Below are positions 1 to 6,996 of a stretch of 11,452 bases of DNA, piece after piece. Both the position numbers and the translations under genes were made by a program. This DNA comes from Gracilaria vermiculophylla (lineage: Eukaryota; Rhodophyta; Florideophyceae; Gracilariales; Gracilariaceae). Numbering within the stretch: the stretch's first letter is position 1; the number at the start of each line of letters is the position of its first letter. The notes beneath the pieces were generated by a model. That model saw only the letters and a program-made list of their open reading frames with translations, was not told where the DNA came from and did no database searches. Where the stretch lies: NCBI GenBank assembly GCA_019155205.2, contig JAHNZQ020003147.1, forward strand, positions 167,816 through 179,267. Reading direction: 5' to 3'.

Positions 1-30
1 GTGCACACTGTACAGCATGCCCAGTATGCT

Positions 31-128
31 AGCTACACACGTGTAACCTGGAACAACCAATTAGCGCCATAACACTTGTACCAATTACAGTTGTTTTCAG
101 TGACAGTACAAGGTCAACATCCAACACG
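31..128. repeat. Left copy of a ~98-bp dispersed direct repeat
   Basis: This segment matches 6997-7095 in the same orientation. The left end (31-47 against 6997-7013) agrees at 15 of 17 bases and contains the shared core ACACGTGT. The right end (98-128 against 7065-7095) agrees at 25 of 31 bases without a gap, including CAGTGACAG and CATCCAACACG. The spacing between the two ends differs by only one base (67 against 68), so the copies are colinear, although the middle is much more diverged. I see no similarity beyond these limits. It could be the edge of a larger repeat, a solo terminal repeat, or an old duplicated gene fragment: minus-strand translations of both copies share a VLD...VLSL pattern. 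Confidence 0.5.
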
Positions 129-422
129 TGTGCATGATGGCCACACGCGCCCCGAGGCCGCTGGCGTGCTTCGTGTTTAACGAGCTCTCCCTCTCGTGAC
201 TGCGCGCTCTGCTACACGGCGTCGCCTCCGACCACACCCTGGAGGTGTGCTTGCGCGAACGAATCTTGGTGTGCACCCAACGGCCTGCACTGCCGTCTCC
301 TGCACTTAGCGCCGTGTCGCGCTCCGTGATGACTCTACAGCTACCACCAATCGCTGCACCAACCCGCCCGCATGCCACCATTAGGCTCGCGTGCTGCCCT
401 TGCTTAGGTAGTAAAAATTTTA
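129..422. other. GC-rich stretch without a supported gene
   Basis: Both strands carry long overlapping ORFs, including an ATG-started 200-aa minus-strand ORF spanning 97-699. Such openness is expected by chance in GC-rich DNA. The minus-strand product is mostly Arg/Ala-rich low complexity and matches no family I recognise. No RNA gene or repeat is visible here. Confidence 0.4.
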
Positions 423-773
423 ATGCACCACCACATAATCCCATTGCGAACGGCGCATCCAAGCTCCGAACTGCTCCGTCTTTCCAAACCACAACCTCCT
501 TCCCTTCTCCCTCACCCACCCGTCGCGCACACCATCCTGCTGCACGTGCCAGCGCCCACACTGCTGTCGCACCACGCCGCCGCCGCCGCAGCGCGCTTGT
601 CTCTGGGCGACGCGCTGCTGCTGTTCGGCGTCGACCCCGACCTGCAGCAGGGACAAGGACGGAGGCGCGGGGGCTTGTGCAAGCGTGCATGTGTCGCATT
701 GGGGGACGGACATCTGTGTCGCTTCCGGACGGGCGGTTTGGGGGTGTTGCAACGTGGCTGCAGTGCTTACTGA
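423..773 (+). CDS. Possible hypothetical protein or exon, family unknown
   Basis: This is an ATG-started 116-aa ORF. From about 510 to 650 nearly every codon ends in C or G, and the product alternates hydrophobic and small residues (VAHTILLHVPAP, then an alanine run, then LSLGDALLLFGVDPDLQQ). That bias is stronger than in the overlapping frames and is the main reason to list it. The C-terminal third is Gly/Arg/Cys-rich and less convincing. No domain is recognised, no neighbour suggests a role, and two other ORFs overlap it. It may be a single exon, a gene fragment, or chance openness in GC-rich DNA. Confidence 0.22.
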   Translation: MHHHIIPLRTAHPSSELLRLSKPQPPSLLPHPPVAHTILLHVPAPTLLSHHAAAAAARLSLGDALLLFGVDPDLQQGQGRRRGGLCKRACVALGDGHLCRFRTGGLGVLQRGCSAY

Positions 774-1468
774 GGTGACCCCGCGTGGGCAGTGGAGCCG
801 TCGTTGAGCAGAATGTGCTGCTTTTGGCTATTAATTCACGCGGTTGGACTTGAAGTCATGCATTCATCCGGCTCACGGCGTCTCTCTGAGTTGGCGCCGC
901 CCCGGCTTTGATACTCCTACAGAGAGAAAGGTTCGCCTTCATGGCCGGGTGTGCTTGGGGGGAGTGTTTGGCGCGCCACAACGGGAGCAGAACCACGCCC
1001 TGCGGCATTTGCGTGTGCGTTTTGCCCAGAGCGCGCGGGCGCAAGGAGAAGCGCAGCACAGAAGCGGAGCCGTTGAGGCGCTCGCGCACTTCATTACGCG
1101 TTTGTGACAATGCCATCGGTCAGCATGAGTGGCTCCTACAGAAAGCCTCGCCGGACCCGGCATCGACAGTTAAGATACTGTACTACGTGAGAAAGATAGA
1201 CGAAAAAGAGAACACGTCGGAATTCCAAGTAGGTCGGTTGGGGACTCGTATTCTGGAAATATAACAATAGAAAACGCTTTATGTTGGGAAATATGAGCGG
1301 ATGTAGACTCAAAGTGCTCCATAAGAGGACCATGATGAGCGTCTAACGACCTGTATGTCGAGATTCATTACCATTTCGTTACTCCACGCTCTAGCCGAGC
1401 GCCGCGAGCGACCCCTGTCCCCGAGTGCTTGGAGGTAAAGCTGTCTGCGTTTGCCGAGTAAGAACCGA
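774..1468. other. Region without a convincing gene; one weak 107-aa ORF
   Basis: An ATG at 941 opens a plus-strand ORF to 1264 (107 aa, basic, Cys-rich) that resembles nothing I know. Overlapping ORFs of similar size occur in other frames and on the other strand. The 10-mer CTCCTACAGA occurs at 914-923 and again at 1133-1142. Both end in a pyrimidine-rich CAG that could act as a 3' splice site, but no matching exon structure is visible. Any promoter of the downstream ORF would lie here; I see no TATA-like element near 1469. Confidence 0.35.
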
Positions 1469-2884
1469 ATGGCTCCAAAGAGAAAGAGCAGGAGTGGTGA
1501 CCTAGTTGAAAATCCTTTGATCACCCGAAAGACCCGACGTCGCAAACAGTTGGTTGCACAAGAACGGGGTGCAACGCGTACTACTCGAGCGCCGAGAAGT
1601 GGTCTACGGAGGAGAGAACGGGGAAGAGGGAAGTGCGGTGGGGTAAATACAAGTGAGCTTGTCACGTCAGAAGGAACGCAAAGTGAAAAAGTGATGTTGC
1701 CGACCGAGGATGTGTCTGTCGAAGAGGAAATGGCGGCAAAACGTAGTACGGAGACCAAAAGGATTATTTTCGTGCGAAACGGCTTGGAAGAGCATAGAAG
1801 AATGAACGAAATGGAAGTTTGGACCTGTGAAGATGTCGTAGAGCCTCGAGACACCGAATGTATTGTACAGAAGGTTGGCGGCGGGCGACAAACGACAGGG
1901 CACCGACATTCCTTTAAGATATGTACCGCGGATGTTTGCGGATCCAGGGGGTGGGAGCGGCAGACGCGGGCAAGTAATCAGTTCAAAACATTGCCAGAAC
2001 GCGACGTACGCCAAACGAAATCGTCAGCCCCCCCGCCTTCGACACCGCTACCGCCGGCACCTACACCACCTCCGCCACGCCGTCCGTCACCCCGTCCACC
2101 AAAACGCTCGCCACTACGCCCTTCACCGCTTCTGCCACCGCGTCGGTCACCGCGCACGTCACCGCGTCCGTCACCACTTCCGTCACTGCGTCCGTCTTCA
2201 CGTCCACTACAGCAGCCGCTACAGCACCCATCGCAAAGCCGTGTGCCACAGCCGTCTCAATGCCGAAAGGATGGTAATGACGGTCCCATGGTTAGCACGT
2301 CTCCACGTGCGCCACCCCAACCCTCTCAACGACTACTGGGTGGCGCTGAACTGGCTTCTTTACCACAAACGCCGACTGGAATGCTTGTGACGAGGAGAGG
2401 TTCATCGCCCCAGCCTTGGAAGGTCATTGGAGGGGAATGTCAAGTCGGTGAGGAACTAATGGAGAGGCATGCGGAGATTTCACGTTCTTTTTTCGAAAGT
2501 GAGGTGAGAAGTGATACCATGCGCACTCTACCACGTTCTCTGCTGCTGGAGAAGGTAAATGCGCTGAAGGGAGAGCTAGAGAAGAAGGAAGAGGACAACT
2601 ACAGTGTGATGGTGAGTTTGAAGTTAACTCAGAAGGAGGTGGAGAGTTTGAGAGGGGTGATAAAAGAGCAGAAATTGCTTATCGACAGCTTACGGGAAGC
2701 TGCACAGGTAAGGACAGGGGGAGGGAGAGGACTGGAAAGAGGGCAAAGGGAGGGCACTCGGCGTCGAACGCATGACATTCGGGTAGAGGAGAGTTTTTAC
2801 GGGTTTGCTAGGGCTGTGTACGATAAGATTCTTCACTATGCGAAGTGGAAGCGTCAGAGCTGTGTTTTGTTACGGAACGCGTAG
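1469..2884 (+). CDS. 471-aa basic, proline-rich, coiled-coil protein of unknown family
   Basis: The start is placed at the ATG at 1469, because the frame upstream of it has only non-ATG starts. The N-terminus (residues 1-60) is strongly basic, with PKRKSRS and RKTRRRKQ clusters typical of nuclear localisation or nucleic-acid binding. Residues about 186-266 form a low-complexity Pro/Ser/Arg tract built from a 12-bp repeat. Residues about 357-413 form a charged heptad-like coiled coil (KGELEKKEED, then LTQKEVESLRGVIKEQKLL). The coiled coil ends exactly at a CAG/GTAAGG sequence (2705-2713), a textbook 5' splice donor in phase 0, so the last 58 residues may be intron read-through. The frame ends with TAG at 2882, and further open segments follow to 4045. 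An N-terminal basic plus coiled-coil arrangement resembles nucleic-acid-binding first ORFs of retroelements, but that is a loose analogy and no domain is recognised. It may be a decayed gene. Confidence 0.45.
   Translation: MAPKRKSRSGDLVENPLITRKTRRRKQLVAQERGATRTTRAPRSGLRRRERGRGKCGGVNTSELVTSEGTQSEKVMLPTEDVSVEEEMAAKRSTETKRIIFVRNGLEEHRRMNEMEVWTCEDVVEPRDTECIVQKVGGGRQTTGHRHSFKICTADVCGSRGWERQTRASNQFKTLPERDVRQTKSSAPPPSTPLPPAPTPPPPRRPSPRPPKRSPLRPSPLLPPRRSPRTSPRPSPLPSLRPSSRPLQQPLQHPSQSRVPQPSQCRKDGNDGPMVSTSPRAPPQPSQRLLGGAELASLPQTPTGMLVTRRGSSPQPWKVIGGECQVGEELMERHAEISRSFFESEVRSDTMRTLPRSLLLEKVNALKGELEKKEEDNYSVMVSLKLTQKEVESLRGVIKEQKLLIDSLREAAQVRTGGGRGLERGQREGTRRRTHDIRVEESFYGFARAVYDKILHYAKWKRQSCVLLRNA
2050..2265 (+). 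repeat. 12-bp minisatellite, 18 units, inside the coding frame
   Basis: Eighteen consecutive 12-base blocks can be laid out without a gap. The best preserved are at 2146-2205, for example GTCACCGCGCAC, GTCACCGCGTCC and GTCACTGCGTCC. Outer units are more diverged (from ACCGCCGGCACC at 2050 to GTCTCAATGCCG at 2254). In the gene's frame each unit encodes a tetrapeptide of the type Ser-Pro-Arg-Pro. Because the unit is a multiple of three and has no stop in most frames, the array also keeps other frames open: a His/Arg-rich frame on the plus strand and a Val-Thr-Asp-Ala frame on the minus strand. Those other ORFs are therefore artefacts of the repeat. Confidence 0.75.
2705..2713 (+). other. Candidate 5' splice donor CAG/GTAAGG
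   Basis: The sequence matches the eukaryotic donor consensus exactly. It sits at the point where the coiled coil ends and a Gly/Arg-rich low-complexity stretch begins, and the cut falls between codons. Several TAG/G acceptors lie at 2811, 2888, 2917, 2950 and 2973, but none that I tried gives a long clean continuation. The downstream exon is therefore not defined. Confidence 0.3.
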
Positions 2885-3030
2885 GTAGGAGCTGGAAGAA
2901 TAGGAGTGGAGTTGTAGGAGATATCAAGGAAGGCAGTTTGTTCGTTGTAGGGGAGAAGGAGATGGTTCCTAGGGGCCCGGTTCAGGTGGCGTCGGAAATG
3001 AGGTCGTATATCCCATCAACCGAGGGTTGA
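2827..3030 (+). pseudogene. Probable continuation of the unknown ORF in the next frame
   Basis: After the TAG at 2882 the gene's own frame meets several stops, while the neighbouring frame is open from 2827 to the TGA at 3028. It encodes a mixed-charge sequence (VGRSWKNRSGVVGDIKEGS and SEMRSYIPSTEG) that looks more like protein than the alternatives. The same frame stays plausible past the TGA to about 3110 (KYVVETETKRDRWKEV). This suggests a single-base change in the 2830-2880 region, or an intron. The family is unknown, and the assignment rests only on frame continuity and composition. Confidence 0.3.
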
Positions 3031-3049
3031 AGAAATTTATTGTTGAAGT

Positions 3050-3442
3050 ATGTGGTGGAGACGGAGACAAAGAGGGATCGATGGAAGGAAGTCACTACGG
3101 GAGGCAGGGAGGAAGGATGAATTCGTTGAACAATTGAGTGCGAATAAATGTTTGAGGCAGCGGATGAAGCAGACATTGAGCGATGTGACTGGGGTTCGGA
3201 AACGTGCAGCGCGCGACAAACTTTTCACGTTACTTGGATGCGACTTGATAGCCAAGCGAACGAAGTTTGTAGAAGGCACGGAGCCTGGCGTGGATTTGAA
3301 GAAGCAAATAGAAGAGGCGCGAGAGAAGTTGACGGGTAATGTTGGCGATGGGAGGAAGATACTGTGTGCGTGGAGAATGTCACCGATTCGGGAACTTGCA
3401 AACTCGGGATCGAATGTTCTTGGTCGGATGAAGCCGTCTTAA
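3050..3442 (+). pseudogene. Decayed segment of the unknown gene (basic, helical, 130 aa)
   Basis: This segment is back in the frame of the 1469 ORF. The convincing part begins near 3110 (DEFVEQLSANKCLRQRMKQT) and continues with predicted helices rich in Lys, Arg and Glu (GVRKRAARDKLFTLLGCDL, DLKKQIEEAREKL). It closes at a TAA (3440) where the next codons continue in the same frame with equally protein-like sequence. I therefore read the TAA as a nonsense mutation rather than a natural end. No family is recognised. Confidence 0.35.
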
Positions 3443-3739
3443 AACGAAGATATTTACTTTAAGAAATCGGTAGCGACGGAGGTGCTGGAGGAGTATATGG
3501 GCTACAAAGTGGAAACGGAGAACGATGGGGAGAAGCAGTATGTGGATGGGACTGTGATGCACCTTGCACGACTTGATGCGGGGATTGGGTGTGTAATAAC
3601 TGCGATGGATTTAGACGCCGGTCGTGGTGGTCAAAGACAATTGTTGTTTTCAACGTTATATGGAAAGTATCTAGCTCTAGCAGTGCATGATATTCTGAAG
3701 GTGGCATGGGATGCAGTGAGAACCACTTATGCCGAATAG
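3443..3739 (+). pseudogene. Decayed segment of the unknown gene, globular part
   Basis: This is open in the same frame as the segment before it, separated by one stop codon. It encodes about 98 residues beginning NEDIYFKKSVATEVLEEY, followed by a region that looks like a folded domain (GTVMHLARLDAGIGCVITAM, then YGKYLALAVHDILKVAWDAV). The mix of buried hydrophobics and surface charge is unlike the low-complexity ORFs elsewhere in the window. A TAG at 3737 ends it, with open codons continuing behind. No catalytic motif or known domain is recognised. Confidence 0.38.
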
Positions 3740-4045
3740 TTTGTGAATGATGAATTCTGCGGGGGGGATCGTAGAGCTGTGTCTAGGAATTCAGAGAGGA
3801 GGGCGACTATCGCGTTATGGGTGCCTTCTGTTGATGTTCAGACATGGTCGAGTGCCTGTCAGTCGCTCAAGTTGGTCTTGGAACCAAAGATGCAGGGGAC
3901 GATGGGCACTTTTGGGCACCCTCTTCGAAAATGCGCATATGCGCCTCTGCTCGAACCCAACGTGAAACGGAGATATGATTGGCTACTGCAACTGACCTTG
4001 TGCAACGTGGTGTCTACGAGTGTTGTGGATTGTAGGGCGCATTAG
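3740..4045 (+). pseudogene. Weak C-terminal remnant of the unknown gene
   Basis: Still in the same frame after the TAG at 3737, 101 codons are open to a TAG at 4043. The first half (FVNDEFCGGDRRAV) could continue the preceding domain; the second half is less convincing. Another frame is open over 3747-3965, so a frameshift near 3750 is possible. The true end of the gene cannot be fixed from sequence alone. Confidence 0.22.
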
Positions 4046-4317
4046 AGAGGATGAACCCAAGTGGCGCGCTGTGAGTGGATAAGGTCTGGAGTAGTTGACT
4101 GACTATGTAGGTAGAGAGGATGCGCGTTTCTAGCCTGGAATGGGAGGTTTGGGTGCAATGTGCGAATGTGGGCTGCGCAGGGGAATTGGAGTGCTGGCAC
4201 GGAAATTATTGATTTTTTAGAGCTGCTCCTGGATCAAGGAAGCGGCAATGGATTTGTTATGTTGGTTGCGTTGGTTGTTGATTGATTTAGTAATTTGAAA
4301 TTGTAGTACTCTAGTTT

Positions 4318-4414
4318 GCGCGCGCTTTTCGTGTACAGCTGAACACACGAAGAACGTGGGACGTTATGGCGCAACCGCCGTCGTCGCTTGCTGCGACGAC
4401 GGCGAAGCGCGCGC
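4318..4414. other. 97-bp nested inverted repeat able to form a four-way junction
   Basis: An outer stem pairs 4318-4327 (GCGCGCGCTT) with 4405-4414 (AAGCGCGCGC), 10 bp perfect. Inside it lie three hairpins: 4328-4334 with 4345-4351 (TTCGTGT/ACACGAA, 7 bp); 4353-4357 with 4361-4365 (AACGT, loop GGG, ACGTT, 5 bp); and 4376-4387 with 4393-4404 (CGCCGTCGTCGC and its complement, 12 bp, 5-base loop). Hairpins 1 and 3 abut the outer stem with no unpaired base. It resembles a tRNA-sized cloverleaf or a T-shaped terminal hairpin, but lacks tRNA A and B boxes. It lies directly downstream of the copia Gag remnant. Its function is unknown; either DNA cruciform or RNA folding is possible. Confidence 0.5.
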
Positions 4415-4479
4415 GGTGGGGTATTTGTAGGTTGCCTTCGTCGACCGTTGAGTAAACTGGTCGCCTTAAGGCTGACAAC

Positions 4480-4545
4480 CTGCCTTGTTTTACTTTCTTG
4501 TTTTTCTCCTTTTCCTTTGTCTATCCTCTTATTTTCCCTACCTGC
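4480..4545 (-). other. Purine-rich tract downstream of Gag (minus strand)
   Basis: The minus strand is almost entirely A and G over this stretch (for example GACAAAGGAAAAGGAGAAAA). LTR retrotransposons carry a polypurine tract just before the 3' LTR, where it primes plus-strand synthesis. The position after Gag and the strand fit that role if pol has been deleted. However, no matching LTR pair could be found by eye, and a purine run can arise otherwise. Confidence 0.25.
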
Positions 4546-4555
4546 ATATCTTGCG

Positions 4556-5313
4556 TTAGCATTGAGCATTGTGTACGTTTCCATGGTCAGCAGCAACCTG
4601 ATTTTTGTTAGCGTCATCACGTTGCTTTTTGAAACAGTTTCTCTGGATATGACCCTTAATGCCACAGCAGTAGCACACAACGCCCTTCTTTCGCGACTGT
4701 CGGCCGACCAATGCTGCTTCGCTTCCGGACTCCTCCTTGGCACGATCGTTCATTGGCTGCTCTTTTTGCAGCAGACGACTCTTCACAAACTGTAAAGTGA
4801 GTTTTCGATCGCCAATTGTGGTATCAATGGCCACAATGAGGTGCTCAAATCTATCCGGAAGTCCACACAGAGGATGGCCATAGCAATGTCCTCCTCCTCA
4901 ACAACAACGCCCATACACTTGAGGTCCGATGCCAGATGACGCACACGGTTGATGAACTGTAACATTTTCTCATCATCACGCATCTTGGCAGAGGAGAAGG
5001 ACCGTCGGGCGTTGATTTGGTTGAGCAAAGTTTTGCGTTGGAACACATCACAGATGGCTTCCCACATGTCGGCGGCGTTGTCAGCGTCCCTTACATGGTG
5101 TAAATGCTCATCACTGAGAGTAAGGCCGATGATTGCTCTGGCTTTGGCATCTTTCTTCTTCCAAGTGGACAGCTCATTTTCCTCGGTGGGTCGTACAGAG
5201 TCGAGGTGATCATCGAAGTCTTTGAACGCAAGTAGTAGCTCAATCTTTTGCTTCCATACATGCAAGTTATCCTCACCCAACTTTTCAATTTTGACCCCAC
5301 TGAACGAGTCCAT
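4556..5313 (-). pseudogene. Ty1/copia-type Gag with one frameshift
   Basis: Gag packages retrotransposon RNA. The product begins at the ATG at 5313 (MDSFSGVKIEKL), preferred over the in-frame TTG slightly upstream. It shows the copia Gag pattern: VWKQKIELLL early, then a Lys/Ala helix with IIGLTLSDEHL, then TLLNQINARRSFSSAKM and a block ending RVRHLASDLK. Near 4863-4869 a duplicated GT inserts two bases (CTCTGTGTGGACTT instead of a frame-preserving CTCTGTGGACTT). Without it the frame continues through a GLPDRFEHL-like block, FVKSRLLQKEQ, and a CX2CX4HX4C zinc knuckle (CYCCGIKGHIQRNC), ending TAA at 4556. The full length would be about 251 residues, normal for copia Gag. No protease or pol follows. 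The family call is firm; activity is excluded by the frameshift unless this is an assembly error. Confidence 0.85.
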
Positions 5314-5360
5314 ATTTTCCAAAATCTACTGCTTAGAGGAAACGGATGGCTTGAAAACAG

Positions 5361-5419
5361 CAAACAACAACAAACAACAAACAACAAGCAACAAACAACA
5401 AACAACAAACAACAACAAA
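5361..5419. repeat. CAA/CAAA simple repeat
   Basis: The plus strand consists almost only of CAA and CAAA units, with a single G (AACAAGCAAC). On the minus strand it is a GTT/GTTT repeat lying about 50 bases upstream of the Gag ATG, so it would be in the 5' leader of that element. Confidence 0.8.
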
Positions 5420-6240
5420 TAAGATCAATAAACGAATGGCACAGGCAGGATCACCAGCAGCAATCCGCTAACCCTAGAGGTCGAACCTCTGACCCCCAGA
5501 GCTCTTCCGGGTAGAAAGCGCTTTCTTCTGTCTGCCTCCTCCTACGCTCAAGGAGAAGCTGCGCCGCTCTTTACGAGACTTCCAGAGGATGGTTTAGGAC
5601 CAAAGATATGTCTTCACCAAGTTAGCCCTCTCTGGTCTCTGGCAAGAACTTGCCCAACCTCAAACAGAAGTTACTTTGACCCCAAGGTACGCTGCAGACG
5701 AGGACCAATAAAGGTAACTCGCGGCTTCACCGGAGGTAAGCCTGTGCCACGTCGCCTCCCCGGAAGACCTGGGTCCCGGGGTCAAAAGCTCGTTATGGGT
5801 ATCGTTCGCAACAGTCCAGGCACCCGACCCAAAGTCAGGTTTACACACAGATCAACACCAACCAAGTGCAGTACGCCACGACATCCCGTCCACAGGTGAT
5901 TCCGCGGTACTCGCCAGGTCTTCCGACCAACACCGTTATCCGCCCTACAATAGTAGAACCGGTGGGGAGCCCGCTTGACAGAAACACTTGCTATGGATCA
6001 AGTCGCCAGGCTAGCGTCCCCGCAGTACCAGGAATCACCCAAAGTACCACGGATCAACCGCTCGTCGCACTTGTCACCAAGTGATGATAGAAAAACACAC
6101 AAACTGGGAATCACAAATCCCAGATTTCACACAAACTGCTGAGACACAACACGATAGTGCCCAGACTTCAACAAAAATACGGTCCTCAACCTCTCGGACC
6201 ACAACCCGCAAACACGACGCGGGGATCTCAACAACAAGAA
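5420..6240. other. Non-coding stretch rich in dyad symmetries
   Basis: No convincing gene was found; the ORFs present are short and of biased composition. Perfect inverted repeats cluster at the left: AGAGG/CCTCT at 5476-5490, AGAGCTCT at 5498-5505, the 14-base palindrome AGAAAGCGCTTTCT at 5513-5526, GGCAAG/CTTGCC at 5641-5654, and TTTGACCCC (5675-5683) pairing with GGGGTCAAA (5778-5786). Small hairpins follow at 6068-6083 (CACTTG/CAAGTG) and 6104-6123 (CTGGGA/TCCCAG). This could be the LTR or leader part of the minus-strand copia element, but no TG...CA LTR ends or clear primer-binding site could be fixed. Confidence 0.4.
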
Positions 6241-6480
6241 CAGAGGGAGACCAAACGAAAAGGAGTAGCGATCGACAAACACGAGCGACAACGATAACCC
6301 GAACACGATGACCAGGCAGAACCAACGTCGAACCACTACCAACACAACGCCCTCAAGGAGGAACGCGAGACCGAAAGAAAAATAACAACACCGGCTAACG
6401 ATACGGGCAACACACCCGACGCAACGAAATGACGGAGAGAATAAAGGAGCAACGCGAGTGAACGGCGGTTAGGGAGAACG
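6241..6480. other. T-depleted (plus-strand) compositional tract
   Basis: Only 15 of 240 bases are T on the plus strand, while A, C and G are all abundant. The stretch starts more gradually from about 6080 and ends near 6490. The short ORFs crossing it are products of this composition (Thr, Arg, Gln and Lys rich). It is not a simple tandem repeat. Such strand asymmetry is seen in unstructured leaders and some satellite or retroelement regions; the cause here is unknown. Confidence 0.6.
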
Positions 6481-6996
6481 GCAACACACAAGGGATAGTG
6501 GCAGAGGTCAGCGCAGCTGGGCCCATCACCTATTGGAGGTCAGAGGGGCAAGAGAAGGTTGGAGGGATATGAAGAATGTTCGCCAGCTCTGGCTTGGATT
6601 TACTTGGAGGTGCCTCGACCATGACGTATATGGTGGCTCAGTCGCACGGACTAGGTTGCATCAGAAATTGCACTACAAAGGCGAGACACACAATACTACC
6701 AATCATATTGTAACATGACATATATGTACTAGCCACAATTCAATAATGCTTACAACAGCAAGGCAAAACAAGTCATGACAGTTCCGTACACTAACGAGAC
6801 CATGACAATGCACAAATTTACTCAACCACCTTACACTCTCTGTATTACGCCACCACTCGTGTCCATGCAGCAATGTGTGTGTATAGTTATCATGACGGGG
6901 CACATTACACCAGACCATATCTGGTGTACATAAAGCTGAGTTCGCAATGTGTCCACATGGAAACCGTAAGGTAGCGAACAACGTGCCGAAAAACAC
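6481..6996. other. No supported gene; one perfect hairpin at 6906-6928
   Basis: Composition becomes AT-rich through this interval. A 117-aa ATG-started ORF lies on the minus strand (6703-7056), is rich in Cys, His and Trp, and overlaps the right-hand repeat copy; I do not recognise it. TACACCAGA (6906-6914) and TCTGGTGTA (6920-6928) form a perfect 9-bp inverted repeat with a 5-base loop. Confidence 0.35.

Larger units (their letters stand above)
4480..5430 (-). mobile_element. Truncated or gag-only Ty1/copia retrotransposon remnant
   Basis: The minus-strand order is simple-repeat leader, Gag, then a purine-rich tract. No protease, integrase, reverse transcriptase or RNase H coding is present, and no LTR pair is visible. 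This could be an internally deleted non-autonomous element or a 5' fragment inserted beside other debris. The outer boundaries are not defined by any target duplication that I can see. Confidence 0.5.

Noticed and set aside
97..699. A 200-aa ATG-started minus-strand ORF
   Set aside because: It is Arg/Ala-rich low complexity in GC-rich DNA, overlaps a better coding-like frame on the plus strand, and has no known domain.
1309..1854. A 181-aa minus-strand ORF
   Set aside because: It is the antisense shadow of the basic, low-complexity start of the 1469 ORF and has no recognisable domain.
1863..2390. A His/Arg-rich plus-strand ORF of 175 aa
   Set aside because: It is kept open by the 12-bp minisatellite, and its sequence is just the repeat read in another frame.
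4388..4795. A 135-aa plus-strand ORF that looks like a multi-span membrane protein
   Set aside because: It is antisense to the Gag zinc-knuckle region and to the purine-rich tract, which read as hydrophobic codons on the other strand. It has no ATG at its start.
5470..5500. A tRNA T-arm, B box or copia primer-binding site around AGAGGTCGAACCTCTGACC
   Set aside because: The loop is five rather than seven bases, with one base missing from the GGTTCGAANCC consensus on either strand. No acceptor or anticodon stem can be built. The TGGGGGTCAGAG on the minus strand is not a clean match to the initiator-Met primer site, and no LTR end (CA) precedes it.
6081..6311. A Thr/Arg/Gln-rich 76-aa ORF
   Set aside because: It results from the T-poor composition (few stop codons possible) rather than from protein coding.
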